Shown here: one piece after another, positions 47,508-55,612 of the stretch
Position numbering within the stretch: position 1 is the stretch's first letter
Layout of the letters: the number at the start of each line of letters is the position of its first letter
DNA from: Streptomyces lucensis JCM 4490
GTDB lineage: Bacteria; Actinomycetota; Actinomycetes; Streptomycetales; Streptomycetaceae
Direction of reading: 5' to 3'
Assembly (NCBI RefSeq): GCF_014650035.1
Contig: NZ_BMUE01000001.1
Span: forward strand, 496,001 to 560,000
DNA: 64,000 nucleotides
The notes under the pieces: model-generated
Seen by the model: only the letters and a program-made list of their open reading frames with translations
What the model was told of the DNA's origin: nothing
Databases searched by the model: none
Made by a program: the position numbers and the translations under genes

Positions 47508-47591
47508 ATGAAGAAGATCGCCGTCCGCAAGGCCGGGACCGTCCGTCTGACGTCCGCCGCCGCGTCCACCTACTGCTGCGGCACCGCCTGA
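47508..47591 (+). CDS. Locus 2 small peptide, putative RiPP precursor
   Basis: A 27-residue product with GAGGAGA 6 bases before its ATG. It begins MKKIAVRKAGTVR, a basic leader-like part, and ends LTSAAASTYCCGTA, a stretch rich in Ser, Thr and Cys that looks like a modified core. It is followed by a perfect 14 bp hairpin and then by protease, TPR and flavin reductase genes. No lanthipeptide, thiopeptide, lasso or radical-SAM enzyme lies nearby, so the class is not recognised. Confidence 0.65.
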   Translation: MKKIAVRKAGTVRLTSAAASTYCCGTA

Positions 47592-47600
47592 TCCAGGGCA

Positions 47601-47634
47601 GGTGCGCGCCGGGCCCCCTTGCCCGGCGCGCACC
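47601..47634 (+). terminator. Hairpin after locus 2 peptide gene (attenuator)
   Basis: Perfect 14 bp stem (47601-47614 with 47621-47634), 6-base loop, 9 bp after the peptide stop and 32 bp before the protease start. No T run, so partial termination is expected. Confidence 0.82.
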
Positions 47635-47666
47635 GCGAACCGGCCGCCGACCAGTGAGGTGAGGCA

Positions 47667-48908
47667 GTGACGACAACGCCGTCCCCGGACTTCGACCGAC
47701 CCGTGCGGCTGCATCCGCTGACTTACCTGGAGGAGGGGGAGGAAGTCACCGTCGGCCGGGCCGACATCGACTCCTACGGCCTCTTCCCGCCCGACGGCGC
47801 CGAGTTGTTACGCCGACTCGAGGCCGGCACCCCGCCGAACGCCGCGGCACGCTGGTACACCGAGCAGTACGGCGAGCAGCTGGACATGGCGGAGTTCCTC
47901 GAAGTCCTCGAGGAGCTGGAACTCGTGGTGCGCGACGGGGAGCAGGTGGCCGCGCCCACCGGCCCCGTGCGCTGGCAGCGACTCGGCGCCGCCGTCTTCT
48001 CCCCGGCCGCATGGGCCGTCTACGGCGTGCTCGTGGCCGCCGCTCTCGTCGCCATGGTCCGGCAGCCCGATCTGGCGCCGCACTACCAGAACCTGTTCTT
48101 CACGCACAGCTCGCTGGTGCTGCTCACCCTCGGCATCGTGCTCGGCCAGGTGCCGTGGATCCTGCTGCACGAAGCGGCCCACGCGCTCGCCGGGCGCCGC
48201 CTCGGCCTGAACTCGACGCTGTCGATCAACCGCCGCTTCTACTACGTGGTCTTCGTGACGGCCCTGGACGGCCTGGTCGCCGTGCCGCGCCGCAAGCGGT
48301 ACCTGCCGATGCTCGCCGGAATGATCACGGACGTGCTGGTCATCAGCGCCCTCACCCTCGGGGCGGCGGTCCTGCCGGACGGCAGCGGCGCCACCGGCGT
48401 CCTGCGCCGGCTGCTGCTGTCCATGGCCTTCGCGGTCGTCCTCCGGCTGGTCTGGCAGTTCTACTTCTTCCTGCGCACCGACCTGTACTACCTCGCCATC
48501 ACCGTGCTCGGCTGCAACGACCTGCAGACGACCGCACGTCAGATGCTCCGCAACCGCCTGATGCGGCTGCTGCGCATGCCCGGCCGCGTCGTGGACGAGA
48601 GCGGGTGGGGCGAACGTGACCGGCAGGTCGCGCGCTGGTACTCGTGGCTGATGCCGGCCGGCTACGTCTTCCTCACCGTCACGTTGCTGACCGCGGCAAT
48701 CCCCACGGGCATACGCCTGACCGAGGTGGCCGTGCACAAGCTCGGCACCGACTTCTCCCCGGCCAACGTCGCCGACGTACTGACGTTCCTCGTCCTCAAC
48801 TTCTGGGAGCCGGTCCTCGCCGCCTACCTGGCGCTGCGCGCGTGGCGACGTGGCCGCACCAAGGCTCCGGCCACCACCGCGAAGGAGACCGCACATGCAG
48901 CAGGCTGA
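47667..48908 (+). CDS. Locus 2 M50-type membrane zinc protease with N-terminal PqqD/RRE-like domain, TTA codon
   Basis: A 413-residue protein with the same plan as the protease of locus 1: an N-terminal PqqD-like part (VRLHPLTYLEEGEEVTVGRA, FPPDGAELLRRLEAGTP, LDMAEFLEVLEELELV), then helices with HEAAH at residues 168-172 and Asp272 in FLRTDLYYLA. HEAAH starts at the same residue number as HELAH in locus 1. Codon 48 (47808-47810) is TTA, rare in Streptomyces and read only by the bldA tRNA, so translation should be tied to development. GTG start with GAGGTGAGG before it. Expected to process the locus 2 peptide. Confidence 0.83.
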   Translation: MTTTPSPDFDRPVRLHPLTYLEEGEEVTVGRADIDSYGLFPPDGAELLRRLEAGTPPNAAARWYTEQYGEQLDMAEFLEVLEELELVVRDGEQVAAPTGPVRWQRLGAAVFSPAAWAVYGVLVAAALVAMVRQPDLAPHYQNLFFTHSSLVLLTLGIVLGQVPWILLHEAAHALAGRRLGLNSTLSINRRFYYVVFVTALDGLVAVPRRKRYLPMLAGMITDVLVISALTLGAAVLPDGSGATGVLRRLLLSMAFAVVLRLVWQFYFFLRTDLYYLAITVLGCNDLQTTARQMLRNRLMRLLRMPGRVVDESGWGERDRQVARWYSWLMPAGYVFLTVTLLTAAIPTGIRLTEVAVHKLGTDFSPANVADVLTFLVLNFWEPVLAAYLALRAWRRGRTKAPATTAKETAHAAG

Positions 48909-51027
48909 GTCCGTGCCCCTCGCCCATCTCGGCGTCCAGGGCGGAACGAAGCACGACCGGGCCACAGCCGTCGACGGCCTCCCGCTGCCGCCCGCGCTCC
49001 TGCCCACGGTGGACTGCCACCGAAGGCTGCGCGGCCCGTACACCGCGGCCGGAACCATCGCCCGCGCGCTCGTCCCCGACGTGCTCGCGGTCGCTCCCGA
49101 CCTGGTGCGGCGCCACGACATCGAACTCCTCTCGGCCGCACCGGAGCTGGCCGCCCTGGTCCCCAACTCCCGCGAGACGCTCACCTCCATGGCACTGCCC
49201 GCGGAGCGCACCCGCTTCTACGCCCTGCTGCGCACCCGGCGGATCGCCAACGGGCTGGTGGAGTTCGTCCGCGACGCGCTGCGCGCGCTCGGCCACGACG
49301 GACCCCGGCGCCTGGTGGTGGAGAACGTCGAGCACGCCGAGACGACCGACGAGGAGTTCCTGGCCGCGCTGGTGCGCCGCGTCGACCCCGGCGTACTGAC
49401 CGTGGTCCTGTGCGGCGCGCGGCCCGCGGACCCCGGCGGCGTACTGGCGCCCATGCTGGACCGCCACACGAAGACCGTGCCGGTGAGCCCCCTCGACGCC
49501 ACCCCGGCGGCCACCCCCGCCTCCGTGTCCGTCCAGGACGACCCGGCGTGGCGCTGGGTCGCCGCCGACGGTGTGCTCGACGGTCCGGACGGCGACGCCG
49601 CCCGCACCGCCTACGAGGCGCTGCCCGCCGCGCGGCGCGCCGCCCTCCACGACCGCCGGGCCGCGCACCTGCGCGAGGCGGGGGAGTTCTCGCTCACCCT
49701 GGGCGCGCTCCCGTACCACCTCGAACGCGGCAGCGCGCCGGCCGCCGAAGCGGTGCCCGCCCTGTGGGCCGCCTCGGACCACTGCCTCGTCAACGGCTTC
49801 TACACGGCGGTCGCCGACTTCGGCCGCCGCGGCCAGGAACTGGTCGACGGCCGCGCGGACACCGCACAGTGGTGGAAGTTCGGCGTGCAGCTCGGTCTCG
49901 CCCTGTCCATACTCGGCCGGACGAAAGAGGCGGAGGCCGTCTACGACGAGGCACGGCTGCTGTCGACCGACCCGGCGGTGCACATGGCGTGCGCCTACTC
50001 CACCGCCATGCTCTACACGCGCCACAACGACGCCGCCGACCGGGACGAGAAGAAGGCCAAGGCCCTCCTCAACGGAGCGATCGCCACCGCCTCGCTGCTC
50101 GGTGACCGGGTGGAGCGCGCGTTCCAGAGCGCCTTCTACCGCAACGGCCGCGCCCTCGTGGAGGTCAACCTCGGCGACCCCCAGGAGGCGCTGCGGCTGG
50201 TCACCGAGTGCATCGACGACCTCGACCGGCGGCTGACTCCCGAGGAGCACCGGCTGCACCGCTCGGTGCTCCGGAACAACCGCGCCCGGGTGTACGCGGG
50301 TCTCGGGCGGCTGGACGAAGCGCTCGCCGACTACGCGGTGGTCGTCGAGCAGGACCCCAACCACGCCGAGCACTACCTGGAGCGCGGCAACCTGTTCCGC
50401 CGCCTCGGCCGGAACGAGGAGGCCCTGGCGGACTACACCCGTGCCCTCACCCTGTCCCCGCCGTTCCCGGAGATCTACTACAACCGCGGTGACCTGCGGC
50501 TGAGCGAGGGCGACGTCGAGGGAGCGCTCGCCGACCTCAGCTACGTCATCGAACAGGACCCGGAGTTCGTGGACGCCTACATCAACCGCGCCGGCATCCA
50601 CCTCGACGCCGGCGACCCCGTCGCCGCGCTCGCCGACGCCCAAACAGGGCTGCGGCTCGACCCCGGCAACGCCCACCTGCACGCCGCCGCCGGACAGGCG
50701 CTCGCCGAGAGCGGGGCGGCGGCCGAGGCGGAAGCCGCCTACGACCGTGCGGTGGAGGCCGATCCCGCCCTGGTCAGCGCCCTGTCCGGGCGGGCCGCGG
50801 TCCGCTACGAGGCCGGGCGCCGCGAAGAGGCCCTCGACGACCTGTCCCGGGCCGTCGAACTCGACCCCAAGGACGCCGCGCTGCGCTACAACCGGGCCTT
50901 CCTCCACCAGGAGCAGGGCAGGCTGCCTGAGGCCCTCGCCGATCTGGAGCTGGCCGCCGTGCTCGACCCGGAGGACGCGGAGATCGCCGAGGCGCTCGCC
51001 GCGCTGCGCGGCCCGGACGCCGCGTGA
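48895..51027 (+). CDS. TPR-repeat protein with STAND-like N-terminal region
   Basis: A 710-residue cytoplasmic protein. The first 330 residues look like a decayed ATPase-type region: the stretch RLVVENVEHAETTDEEFLAA resembles a Walker B neighbourhood, but I see no P-loop. From about residue 340 there are regular TPR units (RVYAGLGRLDEALADYAVVV, NLFRRLGRNEEALADYTRAL, RAAVRYEAGRREEALDDLSR). Its ATG overlaps the protease end by 14 bp and follows GAAGGAGA; its stop overlaps the flavin reductase start. It may be a scaffold or peptide-binding partner; inference only. Confidence 0.8.
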   Translation: MQQAESVPLAHLGVQGGTKHDRATAVDGLPLPPALLPTVDCHRRLRGPYTAAGTIARALVPDVLAVAPDLVRRHDIELLSAAPELAALVPNSRETLTSMALPAERTRFYALLRTRRIANGLVEFVRDALRALGHDGPRRLVVENVEHAETTDEEFLAALVRRVDPGVLTVVLCGARPADPGGVLAPMLDRHTKTVPVSPLDATPAATPASVSVQDDPAWRWVAADGVLDGPDGDAARTAYEALPAARRAALHDRRAAHLREAGEFSLTLGALPYHLERGSAPAAEAVPALWAASDHCLVNGFYTAVADFGRRGQELVDGRADTAQWWKFGVQLGLALSILGRTKEAEAVYDEARLLSTDPAVHMACAYSTAMLYTRHNDAADRDEKKAKALLNGAIATASLLGDRVERAFQSAFYRNGRALVEVNLGDPQEALRLVTECIDDLDRRLTPEEHRLHRSVLRNNRARVYAGLGRLDEALADYAVVVEQDPNHAEHYLERGNLFRRLGRNEEALADYTRALTLSPPFPEIYYNRGDLRLSEGDVEGALADLSYVIEQDPEFVDAYINRAGIHLDAGDPVAALADAQTGLRLDPGNAHLHAAAGQALAESGAAAEAEAAYDRAVEADPALVSALSGRAAVRYEAGRREEALDDLSRAVELDPKDAALRYNRAFLHQEQGRLPEALADLELAAVLDPEDAEIAEALAALRGPDAA

Positions 51028-51599
51028 CGACGGCCCCGGGGAGCGCGGTGGCGGCCGGGGACGGACCCGGTGCGACGCAGCGGCGTGCCGCACCGGCCGG
51101 TCCCGGCGCGCGAGCGCTGCGCGAGGTCCTCGGCCGGTACGCGACGGGCGTCACCGTGGTCACCTGCGGGCCGCTCCACGCACCGACCGGGGTGACCGTC
51201 AACTCCTTCACCTCGGTGTCCCTGAACCCGCCCCTGATCCTGTGGTGTCTGGCGCGCTCCTCCCGGAGCCGGGAGGCGTTCACGACCGCCGAGTACTTCG
51301 CCGTCAACGTCCTGGCGGCCGGGCAGCGCGACCTGGCCACCCGTTTCTCCGGCCCGGCCGACCGCTTCCAGGGCCTCACCCCGAGGCCCGGCCCCCGCGG
51401 AGAACCGCTGCTCCCCGGCGCCGCGGCGGTACTGTGCTGCCGCCGCACCGCCGTGGTGCCGGCCGGCGACCACCTGGTGTTCCTCGGCGCGGTCGAGCAC
51501 CACGCCCGCACCGCCGACCGCACCCTCCTGTTCGCCGACGGCGCCTACCACGAGGGCCCGCCCCCACCGCTCCCACCGGGGGGCGCACGGCCTGGGTGA
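51024..51599 (+). CDS. Flavin reductase-like protein
   Basis: A 191-residue protein of the HpaC-like flavin reductase family: REVLGRYATGVTVVTC, GVTVNSFTSVSLNPPLILW, FAVNVLAAGQRDLATRFSG and FLGAVEHHARTADRTLLFADG. These reduce FMN or FAD with NAD(P)H for a partner oxygenase, or bind flavin themselves. No monooxygenase is next to it. GTG start overlaps the TPR stop as GTGA, tying it to locus 2. Confidence 0.88.
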   Translation: MTTAPGSAVAAGDGPGATQRRAAPAGPGARALREVLGRYATGVTVVTCGPLHAPTGVTVNSFTSVSLNPPLILWCLARSSRSREAFTTAEYFAVNVLAAGQRDLATRFSGPADRFQGLTPRPGPRGEPLLPGAAAVLCCRRTAVVPAGDHLVFLGAVEHHARTADRTLLFADGAYHEGPPPPLPPGGARPG

Positions 51600-51640
51600 C
51601 CGCCGGGACCGGATCCGTACCTCTTCCCCGTGGGCGGTTC

Positions 51641-52120
51641 TCAGTACTTGATGACCCACATCATTTTCGGAGAGTAGGTGCGCCCGTGATTGATGAGAAC
51701 GCGCTTGCCGCACGAAACCTTGCCGCTGACGACCTTGAAGGTGCCGCACTGGAGCGCGCCGAGGGTGGTTGTGGCGTGGTTCTGCAGGCTGCTGAAGAAC
51801 AGCGGGTGAGCGTCCATGAGGTGCCGGCCGTACACGGGCTTGTCCCTTCCGGCGTCACCCAGGCACCAGTCACTGCGGGCGGAGCCGTAGTTGCACAGCT
51901 TCGACCCCATGTTTTCCCACCACTGGTCCGGCTTGGCCTTGCACTTCTCCTGCGTGATCTTCTTGTTCATGCCGTTCCACTCAAGGCACTTGCCCGTGTC
52001 CTTGTTGATGATCTGGAAGAAGCCATGGGCATAGGCCTGGGCCGGTGAGGCCGGGGTGAAGATGGCGAAGACGAGCGCCAGGACGGCGACGAGAAGCCCG
52101 GAATTCCGTATGCGCTTCAA
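51641..52120 (-). CDS. Small secreted protein, ricin-type lectin-like
   Basis: A 159-residue protein: MKRIRNSGLLVAVLALVFAI then FTPASPAQA is a clear Sec signal peptide. The mature part, starting AHGFFQIINKDTGKCLEWNG, resembles a carbohydrate-binding ricin B-like (RICIN) repeat, with several Cys. The start is TTG 52120, preceded at 6 bases by GAGGGGA; the reading frame also has an earlier TTG at 52135. It is convergent with the flavin reductase. Secreted lectin or sugar-binding toxin accessory are both possible. Confidence 0.65.
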   Translation of the reverse strand: MKRIRNSGLLVAVLALVFAIFTPASPAQAYAHGFFQIINKDTGKCLEWNGMNKKITQEKCKAKPDQWWENMGSKLCNYGSARSDWCLGDAGRDKPVYGRHLMDAHPLFFSSLQNHATTTLGALQCGTFKVVSGKVSCGKRVLINHGRTYSPKMMWVIKY

Positions 52121-52263
52121 GAGTTTTCCCCTCAACTATCAGTGTTCGGTCGGACACTGGCAGTTGCAATCATGTTCATGACGTAGGAGTGGCGTAAAGG
52201 GATCTGAGCAACTGTTGAGCCTCCTGATGTTGTGAGGTTCCGCGTTCACCGGCGCAGACCGAA

Positions 52264-52295
52264 GAAGGCCCGCGCTTGGGTAAGCGCGGGCCTTC
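52264..52295 (-). terminator. Terminator of the inverted bldK-like operon
   Basis: Perfect 14 bp stem (52264-52277 with 52282-52295), 4-base loop. On the minus strand TTC follows. It ends the transcript that comes from the right. Confidence 0.85.
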
Positions 52296-52382
52296 GTCCC
52301 CTGGAGCGGACGTTCATGGGCTCGGGTCAATGGGCCGGGAAGGTCCGTTCCGCAAGGGGGCGGCTGACGGGAAAGGGGTGTG

Positions 52383-53423
52383 TCAGGCCGCCGCCTCGGG
52401 GTCCTTGGAGAGACGGGGAGCCGGGATGGTCTCCGTGGTCTCAGGATAGTGGCACGCCGTCAGGTGGCCGGGCTTGTTGCCGTCCACCTGGACCAGCGGC
52501 GGGGCCTCGGTCGCGCACTTCTCCGTCGCCTTCCAGCAGCGGGTGCGGAAGCGGCAGCCGGAGGGCGGGTTGATCGGCGAGGGCACGTCGCCGACCAGGC
52601 GGATGCGCTCACGCGGCTCCTCGTCCACCGTGGCCTCCGGCACGGCCGACAGCAGGGCCCGGGTGTACGGGTGGCGCGGGTTGCCGTACAGGTCCTCGCG
52701 GTCCGCGATCTCGACGATCTTGCCGAGGTACATCACCGCGACACGCTGCGAGAAGTGCCGCACGATCGCCAGGTCGTGGGCGATGAAGACGAAGGCGATG
52801 CCGAGCTCCTGCTGCACCTTCTGCAGCAGGTTGACGACCTGGGCCTGGATGGAGACGTCCAGGGCCGAGACCGGCTCGTCCGCCACGATCAGCTTCGGTT
52901 CCAGGGCCAAGGCGCGGGCGACGCCGATGCGCTGGCGCTGACCGCCGGAGAACTCGTGCGGGAAGCGGTTGTAGTGCTCCGGGTTCAGGCCGACGATCTC
53001 CAGCAGCTCGCGGACGCGCTTCTCGCGCCCGCCGGCCGGGTTGACGTCGTTGATCTCCATCGGTCCGGAGATGATCTTGCCGACCGTCTGCCGCGGGTTC
53101 AGCGAGGCGTACGGGTCCTGGAAGATCATCTGGATCTCGGAGCGGATCGGCGCCAGCTGCTTGCGGCCCGCGTGCGTGATGTCCTGACCGCGGTAGGTGA
53201 TCTTGCCGCCGGTCGGCTCCAGAAGGCGCGTGATCAGCCGGCCCGTGGTCGACTTGCCGCAGCCCGACTCGCCGACGAGGCCCAGGCTCTCTCCCTCGGC
53301 GACCTGGAAGTCCAGCCCGTCCACGGCCTGCACCGCGCCGACGGTCCGCCGGATCGGGAAACCGCCCTTGATCGGAAAGTGCTTCGTCAGCCCGGAGACG
53401 TCCAGGAGGGGGTTGTTGCTCAT
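52383..53423 (-). CDS. Oligopeptide ABC importer ATPase, DppF type (bldKE paralogue)
   Basis: A 346-residue ATPase closely similar to the BldKE-like protein from start to end (LTKHFPIKGGFPIRRTVGAV here, VKGGFPVRRTVGAV there). Walker A GESGCGKSTTGRL, signature FSGGQRQRIGVARAL, Walker B LIVADEPVSALDVS. ATG at 53423 with GGGACAT-type spacing; longer frame rejected. Last gene of the inverted operon. Confidence 0.88.
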   Translation of the reverse strand: MSNNPLLDVSGLTKHFPIKGGFPIRRTVGAVQAVDGLDFQVAEGESLGLVGESGCGKSTTGRLITRLLEPTGGKITYRGQDITHAGRKQLAPIRSEIQMIFQDPYASLNPRQTVGKIISGPMEINDVNPAGGREKRVRELLEIVGLNPEHYNRFPHEFSGGQRQRIGVARALALEPKLIVADEPVSALDVSIQAQVVNLLQKVQQELGIAFVFIAHDLAIVRHFSQRVAVMYLGKIVEIADREDLYGNPRHPYTRALLSAVPEATVDEEPRERIRLVGDVPSPINPPSGCRFRTRCWKATEKCATEAPPLVQVDGNKPGHLTACHYPETTETIPAPRLSKDPEAAA

Positions 53424-53448
53424 GGTCGTGATGTCCCGTCTGTGTCCG

Positions 53449-54486
53449 TCAGTTGTGCCGGGTTGCGGCGAAGTCGGCGAAGAGTTCCTGCTTCTGCGCG
53501 TCGGTGAGGTGGCAGGCGGACCCGCGGTCCTCGACCAGCTCCAGCAGCGGGCGCTCGGTGGAGCACCGGTCGCCAACGACCTTGTCGGCGAAGGCGCAGC
53601 GCGGGTGGAAGCGGCAGCCGGACGGCGGGTTGAGCAGTGAGGGCGGCGAGCCGGGGATGGGCGTCAGCGGCACGTCCACCGCCCCGTGCAGGCTCGGCAT
53701 GGAGTTGAGCAGGCCCAGGGTGTAGGGGTGCTGGGGGTCGCTCAGCACCTCCTTCTTCGTGCCGCGCTCCACGCACCGGCCGCCGTACATCACCAGCACG
53801 TCGTCCGCGATGTCGGCGATGACACCGAGGTCGTGGGTGATGAAGATGATCGCGGTGCCGAACTCCTGCTGGAGGTCCTTGAGCAGGTCCATGATCTGAG
53901 CCTGGACCGTCACGTCGAGCGCCGTGGTCGGCTCGTCGGCGATCAGCAGCTCCGGGTCGCAGACCAGTGCCATGGCGATCATCGCGCGCTGGCGCATACC
54001 GCCGGAGAACTGGTGCGGGTAGTCGTCGACCCGCATGTCCGGCTGCGGGATCCCGACCCGGCGCAGCATCTCGATCGCGCGCTTGCGCGCCTCGGACTTG
54101 GAGCAGCCCGTGTGCTTGCGGTAGGTCTCGCCGATCTGCGTGCCGATGGTGTGGTACGGCGACAGCGAGGCCAGCGCGTCCTGGAAGATCATGGACATCT
54201 TGTTGCCGCGCAGCCGCTCCAGCTCCTTCTCGGAGGCGCTGAGCAGCTCCTTGCCGTCGAGGAGGATCTCGCCCTCGATGGCGGTGCGGTCGCGGTCGTG
54301 CAGGCCCAGGATCGTCAGGTTCGTCACCGACTTGCCGGAACCGGACTCACCCACGATGCCGAGGGTCTGGCCCTTGACCAGGTCGAAGCTGAGCCCGTCG
54401 ACGGCCTTGACGATGCCGTCCTCGGTGGAGAAGTGGACCTTCAGGTCCTTGATGGAGAGGAACGGCTGCTGATCGGTGCTCGTCAC
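53449..54486 (-). CDS. Oligopeptide ABC importer ATPase, DppD type (bldKD paralogue)
   Basis: A 345-residue ATPase. Walker [12 protein letters not shown], signature FSGGMRQRA, Walker [14 protein letters not shown] and C-terminal GCRFHPRC. Strongly similar to the BldKD-like protein. GTG start. It lies 25 bp before the next ATPase. Confidence 0.88.
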   Translation of the reverse strand: MTSTDQQPFLSIKDLKVHFSTEDGIVKAVDGLSFDLVKGQTLGIVGESGSGKSVTNLTILGLHDRDRTAIEGEILLDGKELLSASEKELERLRGNKMSMIFQDALASLSPYHTIGTQIGETYRKHTGCSKSEARKRAIEMLRRVGIPQPDMRVDDYPHQFSGGMRQRAMIAMALVCDPELLIADEPTTALDVTVQAQIMDLLKDLQQEFGTAIIFITHDLGVIADIADDVLVMYGGRCVERGTKKEVLSDPQHPYTLGLLNSMPSLHGAVDVPLTPIPGSPPSLLNPPSGCRFHPRCAFADKVVGDRCSTERPLLELVEDRGSACHLTDAQKQELFADFAATRHN

Positions 54487-54534
54487 GGGGACGCTCCTGG
54501 GGATGATGCGAGGGGTAGGGGGCGGGGGCGGAGG

Positions 54535-55515
54535 TCAGGCGAGCCGGATCCGCGGGTCGATGAGGGCGTACACGGCATCGACGACGATGTTGAAGACGAC
54601 GATCGCGCCGGCGGAGAGGAGGGTGACGCCGAGCACCATGGGCAGGTCGCTCTTGTTCACGGCGTCGAGCGCGAGCCGGCCGACGCCCTGGAGGCTGAAG
54701 ACGGACTCGGTGATGATCGCGCCGCCGATGAGGGTGCCGAGGTCGACGCCGAAGATGGTGACGATCGGGCCCATCGCGCCGCGCCAGGCGAAGCGGAGGA
54801 AGACGTTGCTCCGCGAGAGTCCCTTGGCGCGGGCCGTGCGGACGTAGTCCTCGCTGAGCTGCTCCACGAGCTGCGAGCGGGACATACGCGTGTAGTTCGC
54901 GGTGAAGATGATGGCGAGGACGAGCCACGGCAGCAGCAGGCCGGAGAACCAGTCGGCAGGGCTCTCGGTGATCGGCGTGTACGACGGGTTGTCGAGGATG
55001 CCCATCTTGAAGACGAGGAAGTACATCGCGATGTACCCGACGAAGTAGATCTGCAGCGAGGAACCGAGCAGCGAGGCCGAGCTGGCGACCTTGTCCTGCC
55101 ACTTGCCCTGCTTGAGGGCCGCGATCATGCCCGCGCCCACACCGAAGATGAGGAAGACGACGGCCGCACCGAAGGCGAGCGAGAGGGTCAGCGGGAGCCG
55201 GTCCAGGATCGTGCCGAGGACGGGCTCGCGGTTGGCGAACGAGTAGCCGAGGCAGGGCGCGCTGCAGTCGCCGAAGTCGCCGTAGCTGCGCCCGACGAAG
55301 ATGCCCTTGAGCCAGTACCAGTACTGGACCGGGATCGGGTGGTCGATGCCCAGGTTGTGCCGCACCTGCTTGAGCATGTCGGGCGTGCAGTTCTTGCCGC
55401 AGGACATCATGGCGGGGTCACGCGGAATGGCGTAGAAGAGCCAGAACGTGACCGCGCTGATGATCAGCAAGATGACCAGCGCGCCGAGGAGTCGGCGGAC
55501 GAGGAAGCGGAACAT
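54535..55515 (-). CDS. Oligopeptide ABC importer permease, DppB type (bldKC paralogue)
   Basis: A 326-residue permease, the same length as the BldKC-like protein, with the same Cys-containing outside loop (CGKNCTP, CSAPCLGY) and EAA loop RTARAKGLSRSNVFLRFAWRG. Preceded by the binding-protein gene and an intervening hairpin. Confidence 0.87.
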   Translation of the reverse strand: MFRFLVRRLLGALVILLIISAVTFWLFYAIPRDPAMMSCGKNCTPDMLKQVRHNLGIDHPIPVQYWYWLKGIFVGRSYGDFGDCSAPCLGYSFANREPVLGTILDRLPLTLSLAFGAAVVFLIFGVGAGMIAALKQGKWQDKVASSASLLGSSLQIYFVGYIAMYFLVFKMGILDNPSYTPITESPADWFSGLLLPWLVLAIIFTANYTRMSRSQLVEQLSEDYVRTARAKGLSRSNVFLRFAWRGAMGPIVTIFGVDLGTLIGGAIITESVFSLQGVGRLALDAVNKSDLPMVLGVTLLSAGAIVVFNIVVDAVYALIDPRIRLA

Positions 55516-55569
55516 GGGGCGTGACTTTCCGGACGGGGCGCCGTCGCCGGGGTGAGGGGGTGGGCCGGA

Positions 55570-55596
55570 GGGGGCGGCCAGGTCGTGGCCGCCCCC
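55570..55596 (-). terminator. Hairpin between binding-protein and permease genes of inverted operon
   Basis: Perfect 11 bp stem (55570-55580 with 55586-55596), 5-base loop. It sits at the same position as the 35176-35218 hairpin of the other operon and probably also lowers downstream expression. Confidence 0.75.
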
Positions 55597-55612
55597 GATG
55601 GGTCGTGCGCGC

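Noticed and set aside
47508..51599. Daptide or lanthipeptide cluster
   Set aside because: Daptides also use an M50-type protease, but the aminotransferase, decarboxylase and dehydrogenase genes are absent. No LanB, LanC, LanM or LanKC is present.
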